Notes under the pieces: model-generated | What the model was told of the DNA's origin: nothing | The model's input: the letters and a program-made list of their open reading frames with translations, nothing else | The model's database searches: none | Translations under genes and position numbers: made by a program | Assembly: GCA_003254905.1 (NCBI GenBank) | Contig: QANU01020979.1 | Span: forward strand, 6,440-70,439 | Direction of reading: 5' to 3' | DNA length: 64,000 nt | Source: Nissolia schottii | Taxonomy: Eukaryota > Streptophyta > Magnoliopsida > Fabales > Fabaceae | Shown here: positions 51,101-63,100 of the stretch, one piece after another | Layout of the letters: the number at the start of each line of letters is the position of its first letter | Numbering within the stretch: the first letter of the stretch is position 1

Positions 51101-51792
51101 CAACAATAATCGTCAAAAAGAGTGGCTAGTTAGTTGATATAAGGAAGAAAATGTTCTAGTTCTAGTTTGTCTTGTCGAACCTCCCTCCGCCTTTTGACTC
51201 ATTTGATATAATATATTGACTTAAATATCCCTCTCTTGTGTGCAGCATCATATACACCTGGTCCGCAGCAAGTTAAATTATCGGTCGCAATCGCGCTTTT
51301 CCTCCGAGTAGAATTAAAGGATGTATATTATTATAAAATGATATGGTGATCTCACTCAGTCAAATAGTTTTATTTTAAAATTCAATATATAATACCCTAC
51401 GGATGCTCTACATGTTGGCTAGGCTACTGTTACTAGATTAACATGACCGAAGCATATCTCCTCATTATATCTAAGATTCTAAAGTATCTAAGCTCTAAAC
51501 AAAAAGGACACTGCGCATGACATAATGATCAAAATAAATGCATTCGCTTCTCATTAGCCTAATTTAATTCATTCGAAGCTGCGTACTTGATCTCTAGTCC
51601 CGAGTAAGTATTATATATATATAAATGTCTTGCTGCTTCTCTGTTTCTGACGCTGCTAAAGCTAGCTGGGTACCTATACCTGCTTCTGCATTCTGAAAGC
51701 ATTCTTCAATGTCTCTCTTTCTTGTTTGCTTCATTAGTGACTATTTATGGTTAAGCAGACAGAAAATAAAATAAAGTAGATTAACAGACATG

Positions 51793-51834
<42 letters not shown>

Positions 51835-53229
51835 GACAAAGATTAATAATTTCTGGTATGTATATATATGCATACGATTGAAGAGGTATTTAACTTTCTA
51901 TATTGCTATATATGGTTAGATTATTCTAGTGACTTGCTTAATATGTCAAAACAGCTTTTATGCTTGGAAAGTTAATTTGCCTTTACTTGTACTTTGGTTC
52001 GTTGGTTGGTTTATTATTTTATTTTATTTTAATATTTTTAATTTTTTAATGTGTGAAAAAAATGCATGCAGGTATGTTCAACATGGCGAGAGGTGTCGCG
52101 TAATGATCACCTGTGGCAGCGCCTCACGAGAAGAATCTGGCGCCGCGCCCACCGGATGCGCGACACGTGGCAAGAGGAGTTCATTTACTGGCATCGGACG
52201 GCCACGAACTTCGCTTTCGGGAGACACTCCTACGCCATCCCGCACTTCGACCCTTCCGACCCTCCGGCCGGCGGCGGACAGCACCGGCAAACGCTCCTCT
52301 GTCGCTGCCTCGCCCTCTCCGACCGCCACCTAGCCTGCGGCTTCGCGGATGGAACTGTCCGCCTCTTCGACGTCGAGTCTCTGGCCCACGTCAGCACGTT
52401 CCGGTCCAACCACGGCCTCCGGTTCGGCCCGTTCTCGCGGTCCGTCTGCGGCATCGTCATCTCCAACTCCACCGTCACCTTCGCCAGGCTCGACGGCGAC
52501 GTCTACGTGGCGCAAATCAACAACGGGCCCAACAACCCGCACCGGGCTGTAGCCGGCGACGTGGTAAACAATGGAGTAATGGTTGGATTCGCGGGAACGG
52601 GCCGTTGGTGGGTGGGCTTATTCGCGGGCCTACCGGGCCGGGCCTTCCAGATATGGGACGCGCGCAGCGAGCAGCTGGTGTCCGTGCCTGGTGGGCCCTG
52701 CGGGTCGCTAACCGACCCCGAAACGGTTATGGGATGGCACATGTTGACCGAGCTGGCAGAGCCCGTGGGGCGCGTGAGACTCACGGAGCGGGAGCACGTC
52801 GTGGCGTGCACAGGGACGAGGCTGGTTTGCTTCAACTTGCGGAACCCGGAGATTCTGTTACGGGACGTGGGGTCCATCACGGGGTTCGTTGTGAGCAGCC
52901 TGGACGCGCGCCACGACGCGTTCGTGGTCGTGGAGAGTAACGGCGTCGGGACGGTGCGGCGCGCCAGTACGTCCGAGCGGCTGAGCCGGTTCCGGCTGAG
53001 GGGGTCGTGGGTTAGGGGTTTGTTAGGGTGCATCAACAACGGTTACGTGTTGACTTACTCCGGGGACAACGGCGTGATGAGGATTTGGGACGTGGAGCAC
53101 CCTGCTGGGCGCTTGTGCTGCACGCTTCCGGTTAGGGTTGGAGAGGGCAACGCCATGGTGGCAAATGAGAGACACGTGGCAATCTCCTGGAACGACACCT
53201 CCATACACTTGTTGGATTTTGGTGTATAG
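48112..53229 (+). CDS. SAP: STERILE APETALA-type F-box protein
   Basis: Two exons, 48112-48396 and 52072-53229, phase 0, GT-AG, give 480 residues. The start is the first ATG (MSSASSSSSS). The N-terminus is a Ser/Ala-rich low-complexity stretch with an Arg run (37-41). An F-box-like region follows (about 60-118: LPEPILEILATQVALDAAN, then VCSTWREVSRNDHLWQRL). The intron splits it between Gln95 and Val96. The rest is WD40-like (LACGFADGTVRLFDVES, GRAFQIWDARSE, NGVMRIWDVEH, SIHLLDFGV). SAP joins SCF ubiquitin ligases and promotes organ size and flower development in Arabidopsis; the Medicago homologue (SLB1/MIO1) controls leaf size and branching. The 3,675-bp intron is unusually long, and the coding exons are strikingly GC-rich against AT-rich surroundings. 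Two 227-bp MITE copies flank the gene. Confidence 0.93.
51796..51831. repeat. (AT)n microsatellite in the SAP intron
   Basis: Uninterrupted AT run of about 36 bp, 240 bp before the second exon. Confidence 0.95.
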
Positions 53230-53382
53230 TAGTATTTAATTAAAAATAGCTAGATGATTATTGTTAATTGCTAGCTAGGCCACCCCCCACTCACAACATG
53301 CAATTCATTCCAAATTTTCATATTCCATTTTTCTTTTGTACCTATCTCACAAAAATCACATGGATCCATTATTGTTATCATG

Positions 53383-53415
<33 letters not shown>

Positions 53416-53799
53416 GGTTAACCTTTCATTTCATGTTTTATGTATGTACCTAGATATATCCTTGCTTTTAAAATAGAAATGAGGGAAATCTGGCATGCAT
53501 GGCCTAAGTGATATTGTTACTGTGTAGAATAAGTATTCAAATGAATCTTCAACACATATTTCAACAAATGATTGCATAAAATAAGGTAGAGTATTGATTG
53601 GTTGCTTATAAAAGTGAGAACAGGTCACTTAATGTACAAATAACAAGACAGTTTCATGCACCACGCCTTTCTTGAAAGTGAAATAGAAAAATGCTCGTAT
53701 GAAAGCACGCTTGAATCTTGCATGCTTCTAATATAAATAAGACATTAAAACCCTATTTTCTACACGTGATTCAAGCTATGGACCACATCTAATCAGTAG
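53230..53799. other. F-box gene 3' flank
   Basis: Probable 3' UTR followed by intergenic DNA. No further gene seen. Confidence 0.45.
53383..53415. repeat. (ATT)n microsatellite
   Basis: Eleven ATT units 150 bp after the F-box stop codon, probably inside the 3' UTR. Confidence 0.95.
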
Positions 53800-53808
53800 T
53801 TTAATTTA

Positions 53809-54035
53809 CAAAAATATTACATGTACATCTAATTTCATACACTTATACGTACACTATTAATAATGTACAAATTTTATTCTCATTAGTGCACAAACATTAC
53901 AAACTTGTAAATGATACTCTCAACTATACTTAATTAAGTGCACAAACATTACATGAATTAAAACACAAACTTTACGTATATAAGTACGAGATGTATGTAT
54001 GGTATATGATTTTTGATGTACATGTAGCAGAACTC
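53809..54035. mobile_element. 227-bp MITE, copy 2, with 9-bp target duplication
   Basis: Flanked by tttaattta on both sides (53800-53808 and 54036-54044). It is colinear with the copy at 47171 over its whole length, has the same orientation, and differs by scattered substitutions. It shares ttacatgtaca near the left end, ttaattaagtgcacaaac in the middle and catgtagcag near the right end. It lies 580 bp after the F-box stop codon. Confidence 0.85.
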
Positions 54036-54044
54036 TTTAATTTA

Positions 54045-54953
54045 ATACACGTGTTTAACTATCCCTTCTTGTTGCTTCTACTAGGCCAGATTCCCAAAGT
54101 TCATCAAATACCGTAATACCAATTACCAACCTCTCTGAGGTTTGAATTAATTAATTAAAAAATATATATTTGTATATGGTATTAATATAACGATATATTT
54201 AATATGTTACAAGAGTGACATTTTAATTTTTTAATCAAAAGATTCATTATTATGTGTAACTAAATTATTATCTAGTGTTCGCTCCGTTGAATAAAAAAAA
54301 TTATCATTTATTATATGATTTAAAATATATCTATCATGAGTGATGTTAAGATTATGTAAAAATTTCTCTTAAGAAATCCTTTGCACGACTAAACTACTTT
54401 GAACAAGGAATATGTTTTTATCAATTCAAGAGTATATATCAAAGTATATACGTTTATTAAGATTGTGGTATTCAAAACAAGAAGGGGTGTGACAAGATAA
54501 CTCGTTGTTCTGGAGTGGAGGGTTTGACTATTGTCGTCTGTAGAGTTGCAGGCTTTGGAATAAGAATGATAGATGGCACTACGCAAACAACAAAATAAAC
54601 TTTTTGAATTGACAAGGCCTTGAGCCAACTTAAGCAGAGATGAGACTGATAGGTGTAAAATAGATATATAATATGTGTGGTTTTTACTTACAACCACTCA
54701 ATTAATTTTGAAGTCTAAGAAATGAGAATGTTTCTTTTTTAAAAACTTAACTGATTACGGTGTTTTCACTTAAAAATTAAATATGTTAAAAGTAGTGGTG
54801 TTATTTTCTGCAGTAATTTCTAAATCTTTTAAGAAAGAAATAATTATTCCCATAAAAGAAGAAAGATTATTCAAATAATACAATGTGCCTAATTTATAAG
54901 TGTTAACATAGTGTAAGAAGTGTTGAATAATAGTATAAATTTTGTTTATTTGA

Positions 54954-54988
<35 letters not shown>

Positions 54989-57289
54989 AAAAGGTGAATG
55001 CTACGTGGCTTCTCAAAAAACGAAAAATATGATATTTTTTTTAAATAAATCAATTAAATTAATTCATATATTTCTTCACTTAAGTATTATTATATTATTT
55101 GAATTAGATTATTTTTTTATTTATTTTAATTTGACCTCGAATCTATTTCTTAGAATTTAAAAGAAAATTAATCATATATCAAAATGATGTTTAGAATTAA
55201 ATTAAAAGAAAAAAAATAAGTAAATTAAAATATAATGCTTAGGTGATAAAAAAAATTAATTTTCATTGGTTAAAGAAAAGACGTTTCATATTTTCATTTT
55301 TTGGAAGGCATGGTAACATTCACTTAATTCAAATCAAAATGATATATATTAATTAAATTTTGTTTTCTATTAGTTGCATTTGAAACGATTATTTAATGTT
55401 TATAATTTAGTAAAAAGTTAGTTCGTGAAGAAAACTAATATTTTGATAGTAGAAAAAGGATTATGATGAAAGTAATAAAAACTTAAATACTTAAATTTGA
55501 GATTTGTAGCATGTGTGAGTATAAGATCATAATCTATTATTTACTATATATCGCATCAAATATGCAAAGTACACCAATGCCCTGGTCATACTTGGCTTGT
55601 TGGTTATAAGCATGTTTCTGCTACTTCATGACAAACACTGTTCACTATGCGTAAGTATAAATGAAAAGGACACTACATGTGTAAGTATGCACGAAAATAT
55701 TTTCTAGTCAAGAAATTGTTGAATCGTTATTATTACATATAAAACTATTAATAATAATTAAAAAAATGTAAAAGTGGCCGTACACCCATGAACAGTGTAT
55801 ATGAATTTAAAAATGCTTATGATAAAAAATAAAAAATAATGAGAGCGGTTCTTTATTGGGTAACTTGGTTTAATTGTATTTAAACGAGGGGAATGAATGA
55901 AGGACAAGGTGAGATACGCAATGTTGGCTGGTACCCTCTACAACTGCTCTCTAGTCCTTAGTCTCTCCTGCTTCTATGCCTTGATGATGCATTTTTTTTT
56001 TTCCTTCTGATTTGTCTGTGTTTCTGACGCCATATAGCTAATATTACTGCTGCATCCCATAGTCATATTCGATGTTTCACTCTCTGTGCCTCATTTAATT
56101 TTTTAAACGCCTTTAAAGGCTTTACCCGCATGCTGCTATGATAATTGAATTTTGGTTGAGTATGATATATGTGAATCAACCACTCCTCTCAACAACTCCG
56201 AAGATACATATATGATGTCCTTAGGCTCCTCTAATTAGTATTAGACTTATTTAATGCTATATAATTAAGAGTTCAATTTGAAAAATACAAGGTTGTTGAA
56301 TTTAATTTTGTAATATGTTGACATTAGCAATGATTTTTGAATAATTTATAAAGTGACAAGATATGTTCATATCCATTTAGTATTTGATTGGTTTCACGTT
56401 TGACATTCAAACTTAAGTTTGATAGCCTTAAAATGAAAATGTGCACTAAACAATATATTTGGCAAATTGTTGGACATCTCAAACTTAATTATGACTTAAG
56501 TTTGGTCAATGTACAAAAATCATGCCTTTCAGTTTGGACATTAAAATTAAATAGAAAATTACCCTTTTAACTTTAACAAAACACACACTCTTAACCCACT
56601 TTTCAAGAGATCAAACCCTCTCACATTATATTATGTAATATTTAGTAATTTTATTGCTAATAGTAATTATGTCTATCACATTTAAATATTTTTTTAAAAA
56701 TTTACTTTTAGAATATTTATATCAAACACAAATCAATTATTTCAATTTTAATTTTTTTAAGTAATTATTTAAACTTAAAGTAATTCCTAAAAAAATTAAA
56801 CCAAAACCTGCTTTAATGGTTAATAATATCAACAACTCATGCTATAAAACTTTCTGGCAGGATAAGTGAAACAAAATAAAGAAAAAGGATTGGCAGAGAT
56901 GACATACCTTTTGAATTTCTTCGACTTGCATCGATTTTCATATTCTATCTTGTTTCTTTTGAAACTCAAACGGAGGATTGGTTAATCAGTGACCGAGTCA
57001 AGTTTACTGAATTGGTCAGTGATACATACGTTTTTTTTCATAAAAAGAAACAACTTTTTCAAAGTTATGTTGATGACTTTTTCAAGTCATAATGAAAGTA
57101 TTTGGTCCTATGCTTCCTATGAATAAAACTACTTGAAGCATTTCTACTTATTTTCATTTTCAATATGTCACTAAAAAATAGTGGGAAGCATTTTACATGA
57201 GTCTTGGCTTCCACTTTTTAATGTGAGGCTAAAAAATAGTAAACAACAGATTTGTGCTAGCTTAATTACTGCTACATGATTGAGAGTAT
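54045..57289. other. AT-rich intergenic DNA
   Basis: No gene supported. It includes a (TA)n run at about 54957-54982 and a CT-richer patch at 55890-56120, which shares phrases with 37630-37700. Short open frames (54389-54697 and 56388-56570) lack family features. Confidence 0.45.
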
Positions 57290-58480
57290 ATTGCATTGGG
57301 TTGGATTGAGTGGAATTTGAATTAAGTTTGCTATGGGTTGGGTACAAATTGAATTGGGCTTACCATAGGTTGGATTGTGTATGAGTTGATGCATATTGGG
57401 TTGATCGGTTGAATTTGGTTAGTTGGCTACAGGTTGGTATGGGTTATCTTGGGTTTATGAATGAAAGATTCGAACTTAGGAAATGTTTGGTTTGATAGGA
57501 AATGGATGGAAAAAAGGGGCAGAAAATGATTTTTTTTTTGTTTGGTTATGGATAGAAAATAGGGTGGAAAGAAAACTTAACTAGAGGATATCATTTAAAA
57601 ATTTTCTCCCCACATGTGCCAAGAAAACTAGAAGAAGGAGGGTGTCAAATTTGATTTTTTCATATTGTCTTTCCTTTCACTGTTGCAATCCAAGAATGTC
57701 CTTCGACTTATTTTAATGGCTATTAATTGAGATTTGACAAGAATGTGAACGCTCTTCTTGTCAAATTCACATTTCATTTTACTTTCATACATGAAAGTAA
57801 AACCTTTATGAAAAATTGTGAATTGTGTTTATTGTTGTAATGGATATTTGATGTAAAATATATATTTAATACACTTTATTATACAATAAGGTTATATATG
57901 TAATTTTATATATTTCTCATTTTCTCTCCTATTTTTCTCTCTATTTTCTTTCTTCCCACTTTCTTTCTTTCCATTTTTTTCCTCTTATTTTCTCTTCAAC
58001 ATCCAAACCAAGTGTTAATGAAAGATTCACACTAACCCAATGCAAATCACACTTAACCCAACCCAATTCAACCTATAACTCACACTTAACCCAACCCAAT
58101 ATAACCCACACTTAACCCAATGCAGCTCACACTAACACCCACACCCAACTCAACCCACAATCAACTCAATGTAACCCACATACAACCCAATGCAACCCAC
58201 ACTTACACCCACACCCAACCCATAGTCAACTCAATGCAACCCAATGTAACCTACACACAACCTCCATCAACCCAATGCAACACACTTAAACCCAACCCAA
58301 TTCCACCCGCATTTAACTCAACCCATAACCAACTCAATGCAACCCAATGTAACCCACACCAACACAACACAACCCACACTTAACCCGAACCAATTTAGAT
58401 TACAAATCAATGCAAAACACAACTAACCCAAAGCAATCCACATCTAACGCAACCACACTAACCTGACATAAATATGCAAA
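57290..58480. repeat. Degenerate minisatellite arms in opposite orientation
   Basis: The left arm (57290-57459) is built of G-rich phrases such as attgggttggattg and tatgggttggg. The right arm (58029-58480) is built of the complementary C-rich phrases cttaacccaacccaat and aatgcaacccacac. So the array is inverted about its middle, and the middle holds a separate 545-bp insertion (57472-58016). Units are irregular, roughly 15-40 bp. The right arm happens to keep an open frame of Thr/Pro/Gln/Asn residues (58120-58383), which is compositional. Confidence 0.7.
57472..58016. mobile_element. Insertion (MITE-like) nested in the inverted minisatellite
   Basis: Bounded by identical 12-bp direct repeats aatgaaagattc (57460-57471 and 58017-58028). 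The ends are weakly inverted: aaatgtttggttt on the left, aaaccaagtgtt on the right. Near the ends lie ggaaatggatggaaaaaa and its rough complement. No coding capacity. The direct repeats may be a 9-12 bp target duplication. Confidence 0.6.
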
Positions 58481-58619
58481 TGTATTTAGTTTCTAACTTT
58501 TTTTTGGTATATTTTGAGTTACTAATTTATCCTTTAATTATATATTGACTAGTATTTTACAAATTCTTTTGGGTAGCAAATTATACAGCTTTTGTAAATA
58601 AATTGAGGTGTCAAATGGG

Positions 58620-59110
58620 CTACCCCACCCCTATTTGACCCAAGCCCATGCGAGTTTGGGCCAAAAGGCCCATATGGTCACATAGCCCATATTCATGCAA
58701 GCCCACATGGGCCCAAATCCCATAGAACCAAGTGGGCTTGGGCTAGCCCATGGGTTGCCCCAAACTTAAAAAAAAATTCTATTTTTAAGTGTGTTACAAC
58801 TAGGGCTCACGAGTCAACTCGACCCTTAAGTCGACGCAGGCCAGTGGGTTGACACAAGCTGACTTGGGCTTGCGGGTCAAAGCAAGCTAACTTGGGCTCT
58901 CGGGCTCGTGGGTTGACGTGAGTCAACTTGGGCTTACAAGTCAACACTAGTCAATGTAGATCGAATCAGGCCCGTGGATCAAGTCAAGCCTGTGAGTAGA
59001 TGTGGGTTGACTCAAACTTGTAGGTTAATGCAGGTTGACTCAAGATTGCAAGTCAACGCAAACCAACTCAAGCCTGGGGGTCAACCAGTTTTAAAATTTG
59101 TAAAATAGTA
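58620..59110. repeat. Degenerate short-unit repeats (gggcccat and gggttgactc types)
   Basis: 58640-58760 repeats phrases of the type aagcccatgggc. 58800-59095 repeats a unit of about 25-30 bp with core ggttgactcaagcttg and gcaggtcaacgca, strongly diverged between units. GC content is higher than the surroundings. Non-coding. Confidence 0.6.
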
Positions 59111-60115
59111 GGCTACCCATGAAAGCCCTAGCCTTAGCTCACTAGTATACGAGCTTTGATGTGGGCTTCATTGACTCCAACCAATCCATTAATTTTCCTC
59201 ATTCAATTTTTTACCTTCATTTACCATTAAAATGTTCGCAATGTTGAAGGATGGTATTTAGCTTTAGAAATCCCTTTTTGTTTTGGGGCCTAATGACGAT
59301 GTGTTTGGACATTTAGCGAAAAGGTACAAAAATAAATTCTAGCTAGTTGAAAAATTAAAAAATACTCACTTTTATCATGCCAAAATCGATTATGATAACT
59401 TGAAATTAAAAGTAAAACAAAATAATATAATGACATACATCATACTGAATAACGTCGTGACTTCTAATAAAAATGAAATTGTATTTGAAACATACAACTA
59501 TAAAACTTCAGTATAACAAAGTGGCAATTGTAGAATGAGACAGGAAAACTTGAAAGACACAAGACCAATCATTTCTAAGTTGCGAACAAAAGAGTTCGAT
59601 TGAACTATGACAATCTAGTTAACCCAATTGAATTCAACGAATTATTTACACCACCGGAAAGGTATCTGGTAGTCCTAAGAATTAGGTGAGGTTATATGAA
59701 CCATGTCTTAAATGTGCGGGGTAAAATATTTGAATAATGTTTTCTCATTGTGAACTGATCTCGCAGCAACCCAACTGCCTCGACTAGATTTATCTACATG
59801 CTACAGCTAATCCCACACAGCTGCAGATTAATCAAAATTTGAAAGTTCTAAATTACAAATTTGCAGACAGTCAGGGGTGCTAAGATTTGATTTTAGCCAA
59901 GAGAAATGTATGAAAAAGACAACCTATACATAATTAAACAGCAGGAAGGGAAAAATTACAAGCATCTTGGTAATTGATTTAACCAATCAGCCAACCGATT
60001 TGGGGGCACTGTCCACAAAAATCGCATTCGCAACCTGAGCCATGCTTGTAGCACTGCAACCTGTAGGCGTCATGCCTTATATAAAAGTTTGACTGCAAAT
60101 CTCTTCTTTGGTCAT
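59111..60115. other. 3' flank of the HY2 gene
   Basis: Intergenic DNA and probably the HY2 3' UTR on the reverse strand. No other gene supported. Confidence 0.4.
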
Positions 60116-63100
60116 TCATTCACCTAAAATATTTTAAAGATCTAATGTCAGCATCACCGTAAGTATATGTTGGCCTTTCGGCTAAAGATCAGCGTCAATC
60201 CAAATCAAGGATCAATAGAATTAATGGCCTGCCTTTAATAGTCCAAGAATGCTTGTGTTAACTGATAATTATATATTGTAAAGTGGTATCAAGTGCTTGT
60301 TTCTACAATAACTTGCTAGCTTGCAAAACGACACAACTATTTCATTACCGAAATTATACACAACTATTTCATTACCGAAATTATCTTGTTCTGAATAATC
60401 ATGAATAACAAAAGCCTAAGTCTTCAACAGTGTAAAATGCCACTGAACATAAACTACCCTTCATCATGCAACTAGTGTACTTTATACACATGCAAAAAGC
60501 CAGAGACAAATATGCAAACATTTTATTTCTCATTTTTTGAAAGGAAAATGTTATGAGAGAAAGAAGATATCAAGGAAGGAAAAAAAAACATATGAGAGGA
60601 GATAAACCCAACACAATGATAAGAAGGGAAAGGGAACAAGAAAACAAAAGACTAAAGAGATTAAAAGAAAGTACAAATCTATTACCAAGGAATTCTCCTC
60701 TTTCATCCCATGGGCGATTTTCGAATGACTTCCCGATAATACTGCCTTTCTTATTTAGATTACCCCCCTCGCAGAAGTGTGGAAAATAATCATTGAAAGT
60801 TTCACTTCCTAGTTCATCAACTCCATTAAAGAGAAAGCCTCTCAGCAAATCCTATGGGATAACACAGGAAGTGAGTGAGGATCCGTACTACTAGATTGTG
60901 GAGGAATAGACCAACCTAAAATTTTTGGGCTACCTTTGCAAGCTTGTCTCCAATCAGCTTCTTCAAAACACCTTGTCCAGGATCCTAGTTTCAAGATGTT
61001 TACACAAACCAAGTGAACAAAAGAAAGAAAAAGAGTTAGAAATGGGCTATACGTTCTAAATTTGGAGTACTTGTTAGTTTGGATGCCTAGTATTTAACTA
61101 GCTCAAAACTTTATGCCAACCTTGTCTGTCAGTTTTATTGTCCTGATTGGAAGTGTATAGATGGCAAGTTCTAGAAACAATAAGTTTGCTAGCTCTTTGA
61201 AAGACATTGATGTTCACATCATATGCAAGAATAACCATCATGATTGTCAATCTTATCACCAAATTATCTTTAATGGATGCTAAACGAGTGAACTTCCTCT
61301 GTCAATTAGAGAATGCTTAACCATTAGATGGCAAGTCCCCAATCATTAGTTAGTACTCTTATCATCTTATAGCAAATCCCCAATCATATGGCAAACTAAG
61401 TGGTAAAACTGAGACAAATCGAAAGTACCTTTTCTGCTCTCCATGTCAGATATCTATGTTGTGCTTCACGATTGCGGAAAATCTGAGATGCATTAGTCTC
61501 TTTAATTGCTTTGCTTATCAGTTCCAACCATACCTGCAAGAATAACAGTCAAGGAAAAAAAAATTAGGGTCAAATATGTAAGGTGTATTTATATTACCCT
61601 AAGCAAAATATGAACTGTCATATTAATATAGGGCAACATGATGCTGGAGTTACCTTGTAATAATCCCTGAATGCAGAATACAGAATATCATATTTTTGTG
61701 GGCTTGAAGTAAACTTTGTCCAAATGACAATTGGTGAGAAGAATTTTATAGATTCACTTGTAAGCTTCCCTCCCCATGGAAAAAGCTGCATGAAGTCGTT
61801 GTTCAATCAACACACGAAGTTCTTTTACAAAGAACTAACATCATGAGGACTTTCATGAACCAATACTAATATAACGAGAAAATACCCAAAAAAAAAAAAA
61901 AAGAAATCTTCATAACACCGTAAAAGTATTTCCCTGTTATAAACAGTTAATCACTCGCACTCTTAATCAGGTCAATAAATAGGAACTCATTGACCAGTAT
62001 TTAAACAATGTTAACTAGTTGAGCTGTTGATTGTACAAAATATGAAAATACGAATACCAACAATTCTTTTCTTGAGATTTTCTCTAAAATATTTGCAGTT
62101 ACCTCAGCATATTTAAGGCCAAGAGGAAGTAAGCTTTTAAAGTACTTCTCCTTGTAGTCACCCTGATTTATGATATCATGCACGGGGTTAAGGTCCCTGT
62201 CATCAGAAGATGGCTTATATTATAAAGTACATTGACTTCACAATGTAAAGCAACCCAATGTAAATAAGTTTATAAACAAGTGAAAAACTATTCTTAGATG
62301 GGAAAATGTTATTATCCTATATATAAGTTCCCATGAGCAGCAATGTGGATTAGAAATTTGTTTAACTAAAAGTAAAGAATGCAGAAGAATACCATTGATA
62401 CATTTGTAGAACTGGATTGCAATAGATATGCAAGAAGATGGTAACTTACAACACAACAATATTTGATCTAGCAGCGGTGAAAATGTTAGCACAAAATATG
62501 GGGACATCATATTCTTCTTTGGGAAAGACAGCAAAATCCAGAACCTGCATAAGAGTTTCAGTAAGGAAAAGCAATAGTAAGCTTATTGTAGAACCAACCT
62601 CCCTTATCATCTGACATGAAGAAAGATTGCAGAATAGAGAATAGTACATTAATACAACAACAATGGCTGAGGCTTGGCACACTAGAATATTTCATTAACG
62701 GCTTCTCAATTTTTTTATTGTTTAAATAACTGCAAAACAGGATCAATTTCACATCAAGATAGGAAAAATTTGGGAAACATGACGAAAATGTGATATCTTC
62801 AACTCCAAGGAGGACGATCATGAGATATAATAACACGATTAAGAAAAGAAGCAATCTTCAGCCACTTATTTTCCCTATGCTGTACTCAGTACTTCAAAAT
62901 GGTAGCAACGGCATGATTAAGGATGGATATAGTATTTAATTATTTATAGTAAAACTAACTAACCTAGAAACAGAGAAGGATGTTTACTTGATCGGCTAAA
63001 ATGCATAGGTTCATGGGAATGGCCATTCATTGATGAAGTAAGAAAAAGAATATTAAGATTGATAGAAATATGTACAGATAAAGTTAGAATTCGAAAGCAT

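Noticed and set aside
52113-52940. Long open frame of 275 codons overlapping the SAP second exon, plus several on the other strand
   Set aside because: GC-rich coding DNA lacks stops in other phases. The SAP frame alone has family motifs and a splice partner.
58120-58383. Thr/Pro/Gln/Asn-rich open frame
   Set aside because: It is a translation of the degenerate minisatellite, with no sign of coding selection.
58000-59110. CRISPR-like repeat array
   Set aside because: Units are irregular and diverged, without constant spacers, and the DNA is plant nuclear.
60570-60685. Hydrophobic C-terminal tail of HY2 from read-through
   Set aside because: HY2 proteins end right after the GEFLG motif. The tail looks like translated intron, and a good donor lies at its start.
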